Source: Bacteroidales bacterium UBA1756
Lineage (GTDB): Bacteria; Bacteroidota; Bacteroidia; Bacteroidales; WCHB1-69
Direction of reading: 5' to 3'
Length of the DNA stretch: 14,043 bases
Assembly: GCA_002314795.1 (NCBI GenBank)
Contig: DCHI01000064.1
Location: forward strand, 1 to 14,043
Shown: piece after piece, positions 7,092-13,843 of the stretch
How positions within the stretch are numbered: position 1 is the stretch's first letter
Layout of the letters: each line of letters opens with the position of its first letter
Translations under genes and position numbers: made by a program
The notes under the pieces: model-generated
Seen by the model: the letters and a program-made list of their open reading frames with translations, nothing else
Database searches by the model: none
Told to the model about the DNA's origin: nothing

Positions 7092-8618
7092 ATGATTGTT
7101 TCAGCCGAATACATTCGCGAAAGCGAAAAGGAGACGATGGCGTCCGAACCCATCACTTCCACCGACCTGATGGAACGTGCCGCCACCACACTGACTAAGA
7201 AATTGGTGGAAGACATCCGCATTGGCGAACTCGAACAAATTCTCGTTTTTTGTGGCCCCGGCAACAATGGCGGTGACGGTCTCGTCATCGCGCGACTTTT
7301 GGCCGCTTGTCAACGGCCCGTCACGGTCATCACGGCCACTTTTTCGGGCGTTACGACAAAAGACTTTGACATCAATCTCCAACGGCTGAAAGAGATGCTG
7401 CCCCATTATCCAAATCTACAATGCGTTGGTTTTGAAGAATATAAGAAGAATCCCGCACAAACTTCGATGGCACTTTCCATCGACGCTCTTTTTGGAATAG
7501 GGCTCTCGCGTCCTTTGACGGGAGAATATGCCGAGGTCGTTGACTTCATCAATGCGCAGCAGAATTACGTGGTTGCCGTCGATGTTCCTTCGGGGCTTTT
7601 CATTGACAAAGCCACTCCCAAGGATGCACACCGCGTCAGGGCGCACCGGACATACACTTTTCAATGGCAAAAATGGGGATTCCTTCTTCCCGAAACAGAC
7701 GAATGGATTGGAAAGGTTGAAATTTTGGACATCGGGTTACGGAACGTCCGTGGCACGGAACGAAGCGGCGAATGTCTCACGCGGGAACTCATCTCGGGAC
7801 TGCTCCTTCCACCGAAAAAATTTGCACACAAAGGAAGTAACGGGCACGGTTTGCTTATTGCCGGCTCACAAAAAATGCCCGGGGCTGCCATTCTTGCCGC
7901 TACTGCCGCCCTCCGAAGCGGAATTGGAAAAGTGACCGTCCACTCCACCCAGAATGTAACGAACATTCTGCCCATCGTTTTGCCGGAAGCACTTCTTAGT
8001 CCGGACCTCAACGTCGGACACATTTCCTGTTGCAAATGGGAAAATATTGACGGGCTCAGTGCCATCGCAATGGGGCCGGGGATTGGACAGGCGAACGAGA
8101 CACTGGCGGTATTGAAAGACCTTCTCTCCGAAGGGATGCCGCCCCTGATATTGGATGCCGACGCTCTTAACCTGTTAGCTGCTAACAAAACCCTGTTGGC
8201 GTATCTTCCCCAGAACAGCATACTAACGCCACATTTCAAAGAGTTCGAGCGGTTGGCGGGAGCGAGTGCCAACGATTTTGAACGCATTGAGAAGGTGAAA
8301 GCATTTGCCATCAAATACAATGTCATCGTCATTTTGAAAGGTGCCCATAGTGTCATTGCTATGCCCGACGGGAAATTATTCGTGAACCCCACCGGAAATC
8401 CGGGAATGGCGACGGCTGGAAGCGGCGATGTTTTGACGGGAATCCTGTTAGCATTTCTTGCCAAAGGATACAAACCGCAACTTGCGGCTATCCTGGGAAC
8501 GTATCTGCACGGGGCGGCGGGTGATTGCGCCTTGGACGAAAATTCCCACGAAAGCCTCATCGCCAGTGACCTTTGCAAAAATATTGGCAAAGCCATCCGC
8601 AAAATCCGAAATGAATAA
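7092..8618 (+). CDS. nnr: Bifunctional NAD(P)H-hydrate epimerase / ADP-dependent dehydratase
   Basis: The enzyme repairs hydrated NADH and NADPH: the N-terminal half epimerises R/S hydrates and the C-terminal half dehydrates the S form using ADP. The epimerase (YjeF_N, about 1-215) shows CGPGNNGGDGLVIARLL (54-70), DALFGIGL (131-138, with the conserved Asp) and VDVPSGL (163-169). The dehydratase (ribokinase-like, about 235-505) shows HKGSNGHGLLIAGS (246-259), MGPGIG (327-332), TPHFKEFERL (379-388) and the nucleotide-binding GNPGMATAGSGDVLTG (435-450). All catalytic blocks are intact, and 508 residues is normal for the fusion. It starts 11 bp after the ftsK stop and is probably cotranscribed. 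Confidence 0.96.
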   Translation: MIVSAEYIRESEKETMASEPITSTDLMERAATTLTKKLVEDIRIGELEQILVFCGPGNNGGDGLVIARLLAACQRPVTVITATFSGVTTKDFDINLQRLKEMLPHYPNLQCVGFEEYKKNPAQTSMALSIDALFGIGLSRPLTGEYAEVVDFINAQQNYVVAVDVPSGLFIDKATPKDAHRVRAHRTYTFQWQKWGFLLPETDEWIGKVEILDIGLRNVRGTERSGECLTRELISGLLLPPKKFAHKGSNGHGLLIAGSQKMPGAAILAATAALRSGIGKVTVHSTQNVTNILPIVLPEALLSPDLNVGHISCCKWENIDGLSAIAMGPGIGQANETLAVLKDLLSEGMPPLILDADALNLLAANKTLLAYLPQNSILTPHFKEFERLAGASANDFERIEKVKAFAIKYNVIVILKGAHSVIAMPDGKLFVNPTGNPGMATAGSGDVLTGILLAFLAKGYKPQLAAILGTYLHGAAGDCALDENSHESLIASDLCKNIGKAIRKIRNE

Positions 8619-8636
8619 GACTATAAAACATAAATA

Positions 8637-9575
8637 ATGGATTTTACGAATACATCAACAATAACTATTGGCAGGATGAAAAGAGTTGTATTGCCAATAG
8701 TCTTGCTTACATTTACGTTTCTCCAATTATTTATGTGCACTTGTATGGGACAGGCCTGTAACAGACATAATGATAGCATTAAAACTTACGTGTGCGGGGC
8801 AAAATCCATATCATTTTATTGTGATGGCCACTATGAAATGAGGGACAACGGATTTGACTTAGATATGGCTCCACCTGTACCAACCATTAGTTATGGACAT
8901 TATATCAAGTATAAAAATCTCGCTTATTACCTATTCAGTGATTCTTTATACGAATCAGGGATGCCGATATACTTGAATGGAGAAGAAAGCATCGGGTCTT
9001 TAACTGAGTATAGAATCACCATAAAAGATACGTTTCAGACAAAACATCAAATGTACAACATTGATGCAGTTACTGGTAAAGAAATTATAGCAAAAAGGTA
9101 TTATTACAATGTGCGTCTGTATTATGATTGCGCCGCCATATACAATGCTCGCGTTAGTGATTCGACTTTAAACCTATTTAAAATGGGATTACACTATGGA
9201 GATGGAACATTCTATTATGAAACAACAACATACGATAACGAAATCATTATTCCGAAAATACTTTTTGTTCCTATTGAGAGCATTGAAATAGTAATGATTC
9301 CTTTTTTTTCATCTTCACAGACGATCACTCTTTACTACAAAGTTCATAATCATCAGTCCAACTCATTCGTGCTTGAAATACCAGCCACCTCATATCTAAA
9401 ATTGAATGGGATAGAATTATTCGGAGAAATTGCAGAAATCATTAACAACTACGCAATTGACTTGCAAAATAAGGTATGGACAACAGATAAAATCAAAGCT
9501 TGGAAAATGATTAATAGAAATTGTGGAAGCAAACGGACTCAAATATGGAAGTATCGGTACAAAATGAATCTGTAA
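8637..9575 (+). CDS. Hypothetical secreted protein (possibly the first part of an interrupted gene)
   Basis: I do not recognise this 312-residue protein. From Met14 (ATG at 8676, preceded by GGCAGG) it has a classical signal peptide: MKR, then a hydrophobic core to about residue 36 ending near CMGQ-A. Export is therefore likely and 8676 may be the true start. The mature part is rich in Tyr, Ile, Asn and Asp, with no membrane helix or known catalytic motif, in the style of Bacteroidota surface or periplasmic proteins. Base composition is visibly more AT-rich than in ftsK and nnr, which suggests later acquisition. It starts 18 bp after nnr. It ends at a TAA after which the same frame stays open for another 135 codons (next entry). 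A CAA-to-TAA change would explain the break. Confidence 0.62.
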   Translation: MDFTNTSTITIGRMKRVVLPIVLLTFTFLQLFMCTCMGQACNRHNDSIKTYVCGAKSISFYCDGHYEMRDNGFDLDMAPPVPTISYGHYIKYKNLAYYLFSDSLYESGMPIYLNGEESIGSLTEYRITIKDTFQTKHQMYNIDAVTGKEIIAKRYYYNVRLYYDCAAIYNARVSDSTLNLFKMGLHYGDGTFYYETTTYDNEIIIPKILFVPIESIEIVMIPFFSSSQTITLYYKVHNHQSNSFVLEIPATSYLKLNGIELFGEIAEIINNYAIDLQNKVWTTDKIKAWKMINRNCGSKRTQIWKYRYKMNL

Positions 9576-9983
9576 GTGGAAACAACGAGTGTTGATTTTG
9601 GTTTAGAACGAGAGCCCACTACTTATTCGATTCTGATGGAAGACACTACCATTACATATCCATTTCAATCAAAATTTTACAAGAAATATACGATACCGGT
9701 ACCTTCCAATTACGATAATTGCGTCCCGTACGTGTACTGCATCATACCAGAAGATTATCCTTATGGTGAAAAAACATATTTTTATCGTAACGTCAAAGCG
9801 AATGCGGTATTTTATATCTCAACCTGCTATAATCGCTTGCCGGGAAAGATGGGAAATGCAAAAATATTGAAAGAAATTCAAAAAAACCTGGTAGATGTTC
9901 CATCAGCAATTGAATGCGAAAACCATAATGCATTTATTTTGGCAAAAACGGGTGAAACAAATCTGTGTTCCAAACGAAATTAA
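9576..9983 (+). CDS. Hypothetical protein, in-frame continuation after a TAA
   Basis: This open stretch of 135 codons follows the previous stop directly and in the same frame. A GTG (9576) is the first possible start; the first ATG is at 9633. No ribosome binding site or signal peptide is visible. The protein is Tyr/Pro/Asn-rich (for example NYDNCVPYVYCIIPEDYPYG) and matches the preceding frame in composition and low GC content. Two readings are possible: the C-terminal part of a roughly 447-residue gene broken by a nonsense codon, or a separate small gene. I favour the first because of the shared frame, the absence of any gap and the lack of a good start. Function unknown. Confidence 0.45.
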   Translation: METTSVDFGLEREPTTYSILMEDTTITYPFQSKFYKKYTIPVPSNYDNCVPYVYCIIPEDYPYGEKTYFYRNVKANAVFYISTCYNRLPGKMGNAKILKEIQKNLVDVPSAIECENHNAFILAKTGETNLCSKRN

Positions 9984-10148
9984 TCCCCACCTATGCCCCG
10001 TCAGCATCGACACCAGTAATATTTCCAAAATGTGCAAAATTATTATCTGCAAAAAAAAAGCAGGGTGCGGATGACACACGAAAGGCGTACCCGTTGACGT
10101 AGCGATGTTGAACAAACAAAAGGTCACAATAAGGTCACGACAAAGAAA

Positions 10149-10178
10149 AAGCACTCACAAGTTTCCCTGTAAGTGCTT
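10149..10178 (-). terminator. Hairpin terminator of the split tRNA-Ala
   Basis: Arms AAGCACT (10149-10155) and AGTGCTT (10172-10178) pair, with two more pairs after a mismatch. On the minus strand the hairpin is followed directly by TTTCTTTG. It lies 11 bp past the 3' end of the tRNA fragment, as expected for a tRNA terminator left on the chromosomal side. Confidence 0.65.
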
Positions 10179-10189
10179 GATAATGAGAG

Positions 10190-10231
10190 TGGAGCGTATG
10201 AGAATCGAACTCACGACCTCTTGACTGCCAG
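10190..10231 (-). other. Attachment site: 3' fragment of tRNA-Ala (GGC)
   Basis: Read on the minus strand, these 42 nt are the 3' half of a tRNA. They comprise anticodon loop CTGGCAG (anticodon GGC), 3' anticodon stem TCAAG, variable loop AGGTC, T-stem GTGAG/CTCAT around loop TTCGATT, 3' acceptor strand ACGCTCC, and discriminator A with no encoded CCA. The matching 5' half (acceptor GGAGCGT, D-arm, stem CTTGA) is absent: the sequence beyond 10231 does not pair. A tRNA 3' segment beside a tyrosine integrase is the classic product of integration into a tRNA gene, here breaking in the anticodon loop. The intact tRNA should lie at the far right end of the element. Confidence 0.75.
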
Positions 10232-10238
10232 TAAGGCA

Positions 10239-10259
10239 GAAACGTATTTTCTACGTTTC
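10239..10259. repeat. Inverted repeat beside the attachment site
   Basis: A perfect 8-bp inverted repeat, GAAACGTA (10239-10246) and TACGTTTC (10252-10259), with a 5-nt spacer, lies 7 bp inside the element from the tRNA fragment. The neighbouring CTGCC-AGTAA-GGCAG (10225-10239) is another short symmetric site spanning the presumed crossover. Both could be integrase binding sites. Confidence 0.55.
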
Positions 10260-10305
10260 AGGATTTTCTAATATGCTGATATATTTGAATATAAAACGCA
10301 CATAC

Positions 10306-10320
10306 ACAATAATTTATTGT
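10306..10320. repeat. Short palindrome upstream of the integrase promoter
   Basis: ACAATAA-T-TTATTGT is a perfect 7-bp-arm palindrome just upstream of the -33 element. It could be an operator for the integrase gene or a DNA-bending site; nothing proves a role. Confidence 0.35.
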
Positions 10321-10324
10321 ATTG

Positions 10325-10354
10325 TTGTATGCGTGTTTATTTTTTGTAATTTTG
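10325..10354 (+). promoter_or_regulatory. Integrase promoter
   Basis: TTG (10325-10327), a 19-bp spacer and TAATTTTG (10347-10354) fit the Bacteroidota TTTG-N19-21-TAnnTTTG promoter. The leader to the integrase ATG at 10409 would be about 45-50 nt and contains the direct repeat at 10371-10391. Confidence 0.6.
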
Positions 10355-10370
10355 CGGCATTATCGAAATT

Positions 10371-10391
10371 AAAAGCGCACCAAAAGCGCAC
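10371..10391. repeat. Direct repeat AAAAGCGCAC x2 in the integrase leader
   Basis: AAAAGCGCAC occurs at 10371-10380 and 10382-10391 (11-bp period, about one helical turn). A related AAAACGCAC occurs near 10293-10301. Helically phased short direct repeats near an attachment site resemble arm-type integrase sites. They sit between promoter and start codon, so binding could also repress the gene. Confidence 0.5.
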
Positions 10392-10408
10392 GGAAATTTT
10401 AGCATGCT

Positions 10409-11740
10409 ATGGCAAGAAACCAAAAAATAACTCCGATAAAGTCAGTGGTCGATAGAAACGTATATATGACACTCACTATCGACCGAAGAGGAATGTCCAA
10501 AAACGAATCCGATGTAGCCCTGCAGAAATTCCCTATGGTCATACTTGTCGCATACAAATCAAAAAAATACTATTACCGAACAGGTGTGAACGTCACGATG
10601 GACGAATACGACAAAATTCTTAAGGCGTCCATCAAGGGGACATTCTTTGAACTGAAGAAGAGTGAATGCGTTAAGTTTGATACTGTCGTCAAAAAAGTGA
10701 AAGACATGCTGGATAACGACGAATTCACGCTTGAGCTATTCAAGAAAGCCATTAACAGCGAATATGACGGGACGTTCTCATCTTTGTTCTTGGAAAACAT
10801 CAACCGGCTGAAAAACGAGGACAGGATAGGTACTTCCGAAAGCTATTACGCCGTTTACAAGAAATTCACGCTCTATTTTGGAGAAGGCTACCCGTTCGAG
10901 AAAATCACCCCCCAGCTTGCCATTGACTTCAAGGACAAAATGTCTAAGGACGGTCTGACCGACACTTCCATAAACATATACCTGCGCACTTTGAGGATTC
11001 ACTGCAACATCGCTCTGGAAGAAGGGTTCATAAAACGTTCCCAGTACCCATTTGGCAAGAAGCAGGGTTTCGTCAAAATACCAAAGGCCACGAAACGCAA
11101 GGACTCGTTCCTCACCATCAATGAAATTCTGAAATTGAAAGAATATGACACCCCTGAGCATAAGGAAACGGCATACGACATTCTCGTTTGCGAAGCGCTC
11201 AACCTGTGGCTGTTCTCCTATCTTGCCAACGGACTCAATCTTGCAGATATGGCTGAATTGAAATATACGCAACACTATTTCAAGAGTGGCGGCAAGGAGT
11301 TGGATTTCGTAAGAAAAAAAACAGAAAGGACTTCCACACAGGAAGTGCGGATCTACATTCCTATTATCGATGCACTTCAGGACATTCTTCTCCGATACGG
11401 CTCTGTTCCTCGCAAAAACGCATACGTGTTTCCCCAAATCCTTAACGGAGCATCCGACCCTGTAAGAATCAAGCAGCTTGTTTCACAATACAACTCAAAC
11501 ATCAAGGACAGGCTGGAAAAGGTATGCAGGGAGCAAGGCATCTTCGCCCCCGTCTCGATGACTTGGGCACGCCATTCGTTCAACACAAACCTTGCGCACA
11601 AGAAAGTTCCGGAGAGCTACATCAGCCAGGCGATGGGACACAGCACTGAAAGCATCACCGCCGGCTACACTGGTATGTACTCCACCGAGGACCGTTTCAG
11701 GTACAACTCCCTGCTGCTGGAGCCTGACAAGGAAGCATAG
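10409..11740 (+). CDS. Tyrosine recombinase (element integrase)
   Basis: This 443-residue site-specific recombinase probably inserts and excises the element at tRNA-Ala. An N-terminal Arm-type/beta region (about 1-120) is followed by a SAM-like core-binding domain (about 122-215, from TFSSLFLENINRL) and a catalytic domain (about 232-435). Visible active-site elements are Lys303/304 in the beta-hairpin, Arg388 in WARHSF, His411 in MGHS and nucleophile Tyr420 in ITAGYTG. The first catalytic Arg is not where expected: the box reads YLANGLNLADMAEL (271-284), with Asn274 before the Gly. I recall similar NG/CG boxes in Bacteroidales integrases, so this may be a subfamily trait. The gene converges with the reverse transcriptase, 30 bp away. 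Confidence 0.92.
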   Translation: MARNQKITPIKSVVDRNVYMTLTIDRRGMSKNESDVALQKFPMVILVAYKSKKYYYRTGVNVTMDEYDKILKASIKGTFFELKKSECVKFDTVVKKVKDMLDNDEFTLELFKKAINSEYDGTFSSLFLENINRLKNEDRIGTSESYYAVYKKFTLYFGEGYPFEKITPQLAIDFKDKMSKDGLTDTSINIYLRTLRIHCNIALEEGFIKRSQYPFGKKQGFVKIPKATKRKDSFLTINEILKLKEYDTPEHKETAYDILVCEALNLWLFSYLANGLNLADMAELKYTQHYFKSGGKELDFVRKKTERTSTQEVRIYIPIIDALQDILLRYGSVPRKNAYVFPQILNGASDPVRIKQLVSQYNSNIKDRLEKVCREQGIFAPVSMTWARHSFNTNLAHKKVPESYISQAMGHSTESITAGYTGMYSTEDRFRYNSLLLEPDKEA

Positions 11741-11770
11741 TTTTTCACTTTAAAACCTGGCGCCCTTTTT

Positions 11771-13009
11771 TCAACCTGCATACGCTATCTTTCGCAGGTA
11801 ATACTCAAATTCAAAATACTGCACGAGACCCTCAGGAAAACGCGTCAGATAACAGCTGCACAATCTGTGGTTGGCATAGTGCTGGCAAAGACCGAGGTAC
11901 GAATTGAGTTCGGCTTCCACCGACCTGTAATTTTCGTTGAACCAACAATGTGTAGGGACGTCACATTGCGGCATCCCTACACATTGTGGCATCCCTACAC
12001 ATTGTGACATACCTTTGCCTTCCACATTTGATATGCAATGTATCGACTCACTGAAATTACCCTTCGGACGTTTGCCGATATAACTGCGGTACGGGAGCAC
12101 GAAACCGCCGAGATACGCGACTCCTTTGGCAAAAGACTGAAAATAGCATTTTTTCGGGTGAAGGTTCGCACACAATGTCTGCTTCAAGTATCGGTCAATC
12201 AGAGAGACAAGACCTTTCAGGAAATCCTTGTCCGAATGAACAACGAAAAAATCATCCACGTAACGGCCGTAGTACCTGAGTTTCAATGTCTCTTTCATAT
12301 AGTGGTCAAAATCATTGAGATAGTAGTTCGCAAAAACCTGGCTTGTAAGATTTCCTATCGGAAGTCCGCAATCCTTCGGGGTTGAGAACAGACTCTTGTT
12401 GACAGGGAGGCCGTCCCAATCCGACCTTTTCCCCTTTATCCGGCAATCTGCCGTCGGGTCGTTCATCACGATTATCCTTACAAGCCACTTCAATCTGTCA
12501 ATATCATCCTTGTGGTACTTCCTATCGATCATATCAAGTATTTTCTGGCAAAGCAAAGGTTTGTTGATGTTCATAAAGAAGCCCTGAATGTCCAATTTGA
12601 GGATATAGGCGTCACGCTGATAATTGTCGGAACAGCTGCGAATAAACTTCTGCAGACGCTGGATGCCAAACAGATTCCCCTTTCCTTCACGGCAGGAATA
12701 GCTGTCGAAGATGAACTGGTTTTCAAAAATAGGCATAAGTTTCGCCATCACGAAATGATGGACCACCCTGTCTCTGAAATTGGCAGCAAAAATCTCGCGC
12801 TTGACCGGTTTCTCAACGATGAAACAGATGGATGGAGAAATCCTGTATGTACCGTATGCAATCTCCCTGTACAGTCTTTCCAGATTCGTTTCCAGATCCA
12901 GTTCAAATTCCAAAGCATTGACCGTGTTGCGCTTATGACGGCGGGCTTCATAGTACGCAGCATATAGGTCTGACTTGAGTTGCGCATCGTCAAACAGTGT
13001 CACAACCAT
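11771..13009 (-). CDS. Reverse transcriptase of diversity-generating-retroelement type
   Basis: This is a 412-residue RNA-directed DNA polymerase. Motif A is LKLDIQGFF with Asp140; motif 4 is GLPIGNLTSQ (215-224); the catalytic YVDD is at 250-253 (Asp252, Asp253). HPKKCYFQ and KGVAYLGG (284-302) and KGNFSESI (316-323) follow. In DGR enzymes motif 4 is [I/V/L]GxxxSQ rather than the QGxxxSP of group II introns and most retrons, and IGNLTSQ fits exactly. All catalytic residues are present. There is no maturase or endonuclease domain, and the length suits a DGR enzyme. Residues about 335-356 are encoded by an inserted repeat. The ATG overlaps the upstream accessory gene's stop as TGATG, so translation is coupled. 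DGR enzymes copy a template RNA with adenine mutagenesis; no such template is visible here. Confidence 0.88.
   Translation of the reverse strand: MVVTLFDDAQLKSDLYAAYYEARRHKRNTVNALEFELDLETNLERLYREIAYGTYRISPSICFIVEKPVKREIFAANFRDRVVHHFVMAKLMPIFENQFIFDSYSCREGKGNLFGIQRLQKFIRSCSDNYQRDAYILKLDIQGFFMNINKPLLCQKILDMIDRKYHKDDIDRLKWLVRIIVMNDPTADCRIKGKRSDWDGLPVNKSLFSTPKDCGLPIGNLTSQVFANYYLNDFDHYMKETLKLRYYGRYVDDFFVVHSDKDFLKGLVSLIDRYLKQTLCANLHPKKCYFQSFAKGVAYLGGFVLPYRSYIGKRPKGNFSESIHCISNVEGKGMSQCVGMPQCVGMPQCDVPTHCWFNENYRSVEAELNSYLGLCQHYANHRLCSCYLTRFPEGLVQYFEFEYYLRKIAYAG
11945..12005. repeat. Interspersed repeat inserted in frame in the reverse transcriptase gene
   Basis: 14-bp arms ACAATGTGTAGGGA (11945-11958) and TCCCTACACATTGT (11974-11987) form a perfect inverted repeat. 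The 18-bp unit GGCATCCCTACACATTGT is then tandemly duplicated (11970-11987, 11988-12005). The unit is six codons long and reads as GMPQCV-type repeats in the protein, so the frame is kept. I recall similar GTAGGGA palindromes scattered in Bacteroidota genomes, but cannot check this here. Confidence 0.85.
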
Positions 13010-13743
13010 CAGCGTATGACTTTGATTGAGGACAACTGGTCTTTCAGATACTCCAAATCGGTATTGATTCTCGAAAATGAGTTTGGAGAAAGCTTGTGAA
13101 GATCAGACAGAATCCGCAGACGAAGGCGGATGACATCGATTTGAGATAACGCCAACAACGGATACGACAGTTCAGACTGCTCCAGCTCTTTGGCATTCAT
13201 GCCTTGCGCATAACGGTAGGTGTATAATGCCAACTGAAACGCATCCCTCTTCAACTCCTCCCCTATCGTATATTTGTGTTCGCGACTGAAATTCTGTACC
13301 AGCCGATACACTTGCACGAGCACGTCGTAGCCGCTTTTATATACGTGCAATGGATGGTTGTCCTTGAAATTAGGCAAAACACGCTCCTGTATCAGAAGCC
13401 GTTGCTCGTCCTCCTGCTTCGAGCTGTCCGGAATTGAATCCTTCCATTTTACAAAATCACGATTCTCAGTAAAACCGTTCAGGGCGACACCGAACGGAAC
13501 AACCACGGGGGCTGCAAGTCCTTTGCCTTGAAGCAGCCGCTCGAGATTGGCTGCAGGAAAGCCGACAAACACCATCTCATTGTTGATGACCTTGTAGGTG
13601 CGTTTGAGAACGTGAAAATTCGCCACGTTCTCGATAAAGCGCAACGCCGAACGTTCGTAGGCACGAAAGAACAGACCTTCCTTGAAAAGAAGAATCTGCG
13701 AATCGTTATTGTGCTCGATGTTGAATATGTCTATAATCTTCAT
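13009..13743 (-). CDS. DGR accessory protein: MutS-like N-terminus fused to Avd-like four-helix C-terminus
   Basis: This 244-residue protein is encoded directly upstream of the reverse transcriptase, with TGATG overlap. Residues about 12-75, with LLFKEGLFFRAYERSALRF and MVFVGFPAANLERL, resemble MutS domain I (the mismatch-recognition domain, F-x-E-like region). MutS-like (MSL) accessory genes are known in DGRs. Residues about 132-244 are nearly all helical, with VYKSGYDVLVQVYRLVQNF, KYTIGEELKRDAFQLAL and IDVIRLRLRILSDL. This matches the pattern of Avd and related four-helix-bundle proteins, which bind the reverse transcriptase and template RNA. The middle (about 95-130) is a charged linker. 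Both domain calls rest on pattern resemblance; the C-terminal one is the firmer. Its stop codon placement shows dosage coupling to the polymerase. Confidence 0.72.
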   Translation of the reverse strand: MKIIDIFNIEHNNDSQILLFKEGLFFRAYERSALRFIENVANFHVLKRTYKVINNEMVFVGFPAANLERLLQGKGLAAPVVVPFGVALNGFTENRDFVKWKDSIPDSSKQEDEQRLLIQERVLPNFKDNHPLHVYKSGYDVLVQVYRLVQNFSREHKYTIGEELKRDAFQLALYTYRYAQGMNAKELEQSELSYPLLALSQIDVIRLRLRILSDLHKLSPNSFSRINTDLEYLKDQLSSIKVIR

Positions 13744-13843
13744 AATGATATTGTTTGATATGGCTTCACAAGTTCATTCAACGTACTGAAAACCATTCCC
13801 CTCCTTCGTTGCTTATTAAAAGGTATCTTTAATGTCTATATTA

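Larger units (their letters stand above)
9984..10408. other. 425-bp gene-free junction between chromosome and mobile element
   Basis: The left part (9984-10148) has no convincing gene. It holds a small direct repeat, AAGGTCAC at 10120-10127 and 10131-10138 (11-bp period), and a CTGC-A9-GCAG hairpin near 10047-10063. Next come the tRNA-type terminator, the tRNA-Ala fragment, inverted repeats and the integrase promoter, listed separately. A 60-codon frame at 10273-10455 overlaps the integrase start and has no support as a gene. Confidence 0.6.

Noticed and set aside
7661..8602. 313-codon open frame on the minus strand
   Set aside because: It is wholly antisense to the dehydratase half of nnr, whose motifs are intact. 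The translation is Arg/Ser/Pro-rich and has no recognisable features.
10190..10265. A complete tRNA gene on the minus strand
   Set aside because: Only the 3' half folds. Beyond the anticodon loop there is no 5' acceptor strand GGAGCGT, no D-arm and no CTTGA stem, so it is a fragment at an attachment site.
10273..10455. 60-codon reading frame before the integrase
   Set aside because: It overlaps the promoter, the leader repeats and the integrase start, and the translation resembles AT-rich non-coding DNA.
11774..11799. Terminator between integrase and reverse transcriptase (ACCTGC/GCAGGT hairpin)
   Set aside because: The stem is only 6 bp with a 14-nt loop, lies inside the reverse transcriptase coding region, and has no T-run after it on either strand.
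11771..13009. Retron or group II intron reverse transcriptase
   Set aside because: Motif 4 is IGNLTSQ instead of QGxxxSP. There is no maturase or HNH domain and no intron boundary, and no retron-like msr/msd structure is evident beside it. The Avd-like partner also favours the DGR type.
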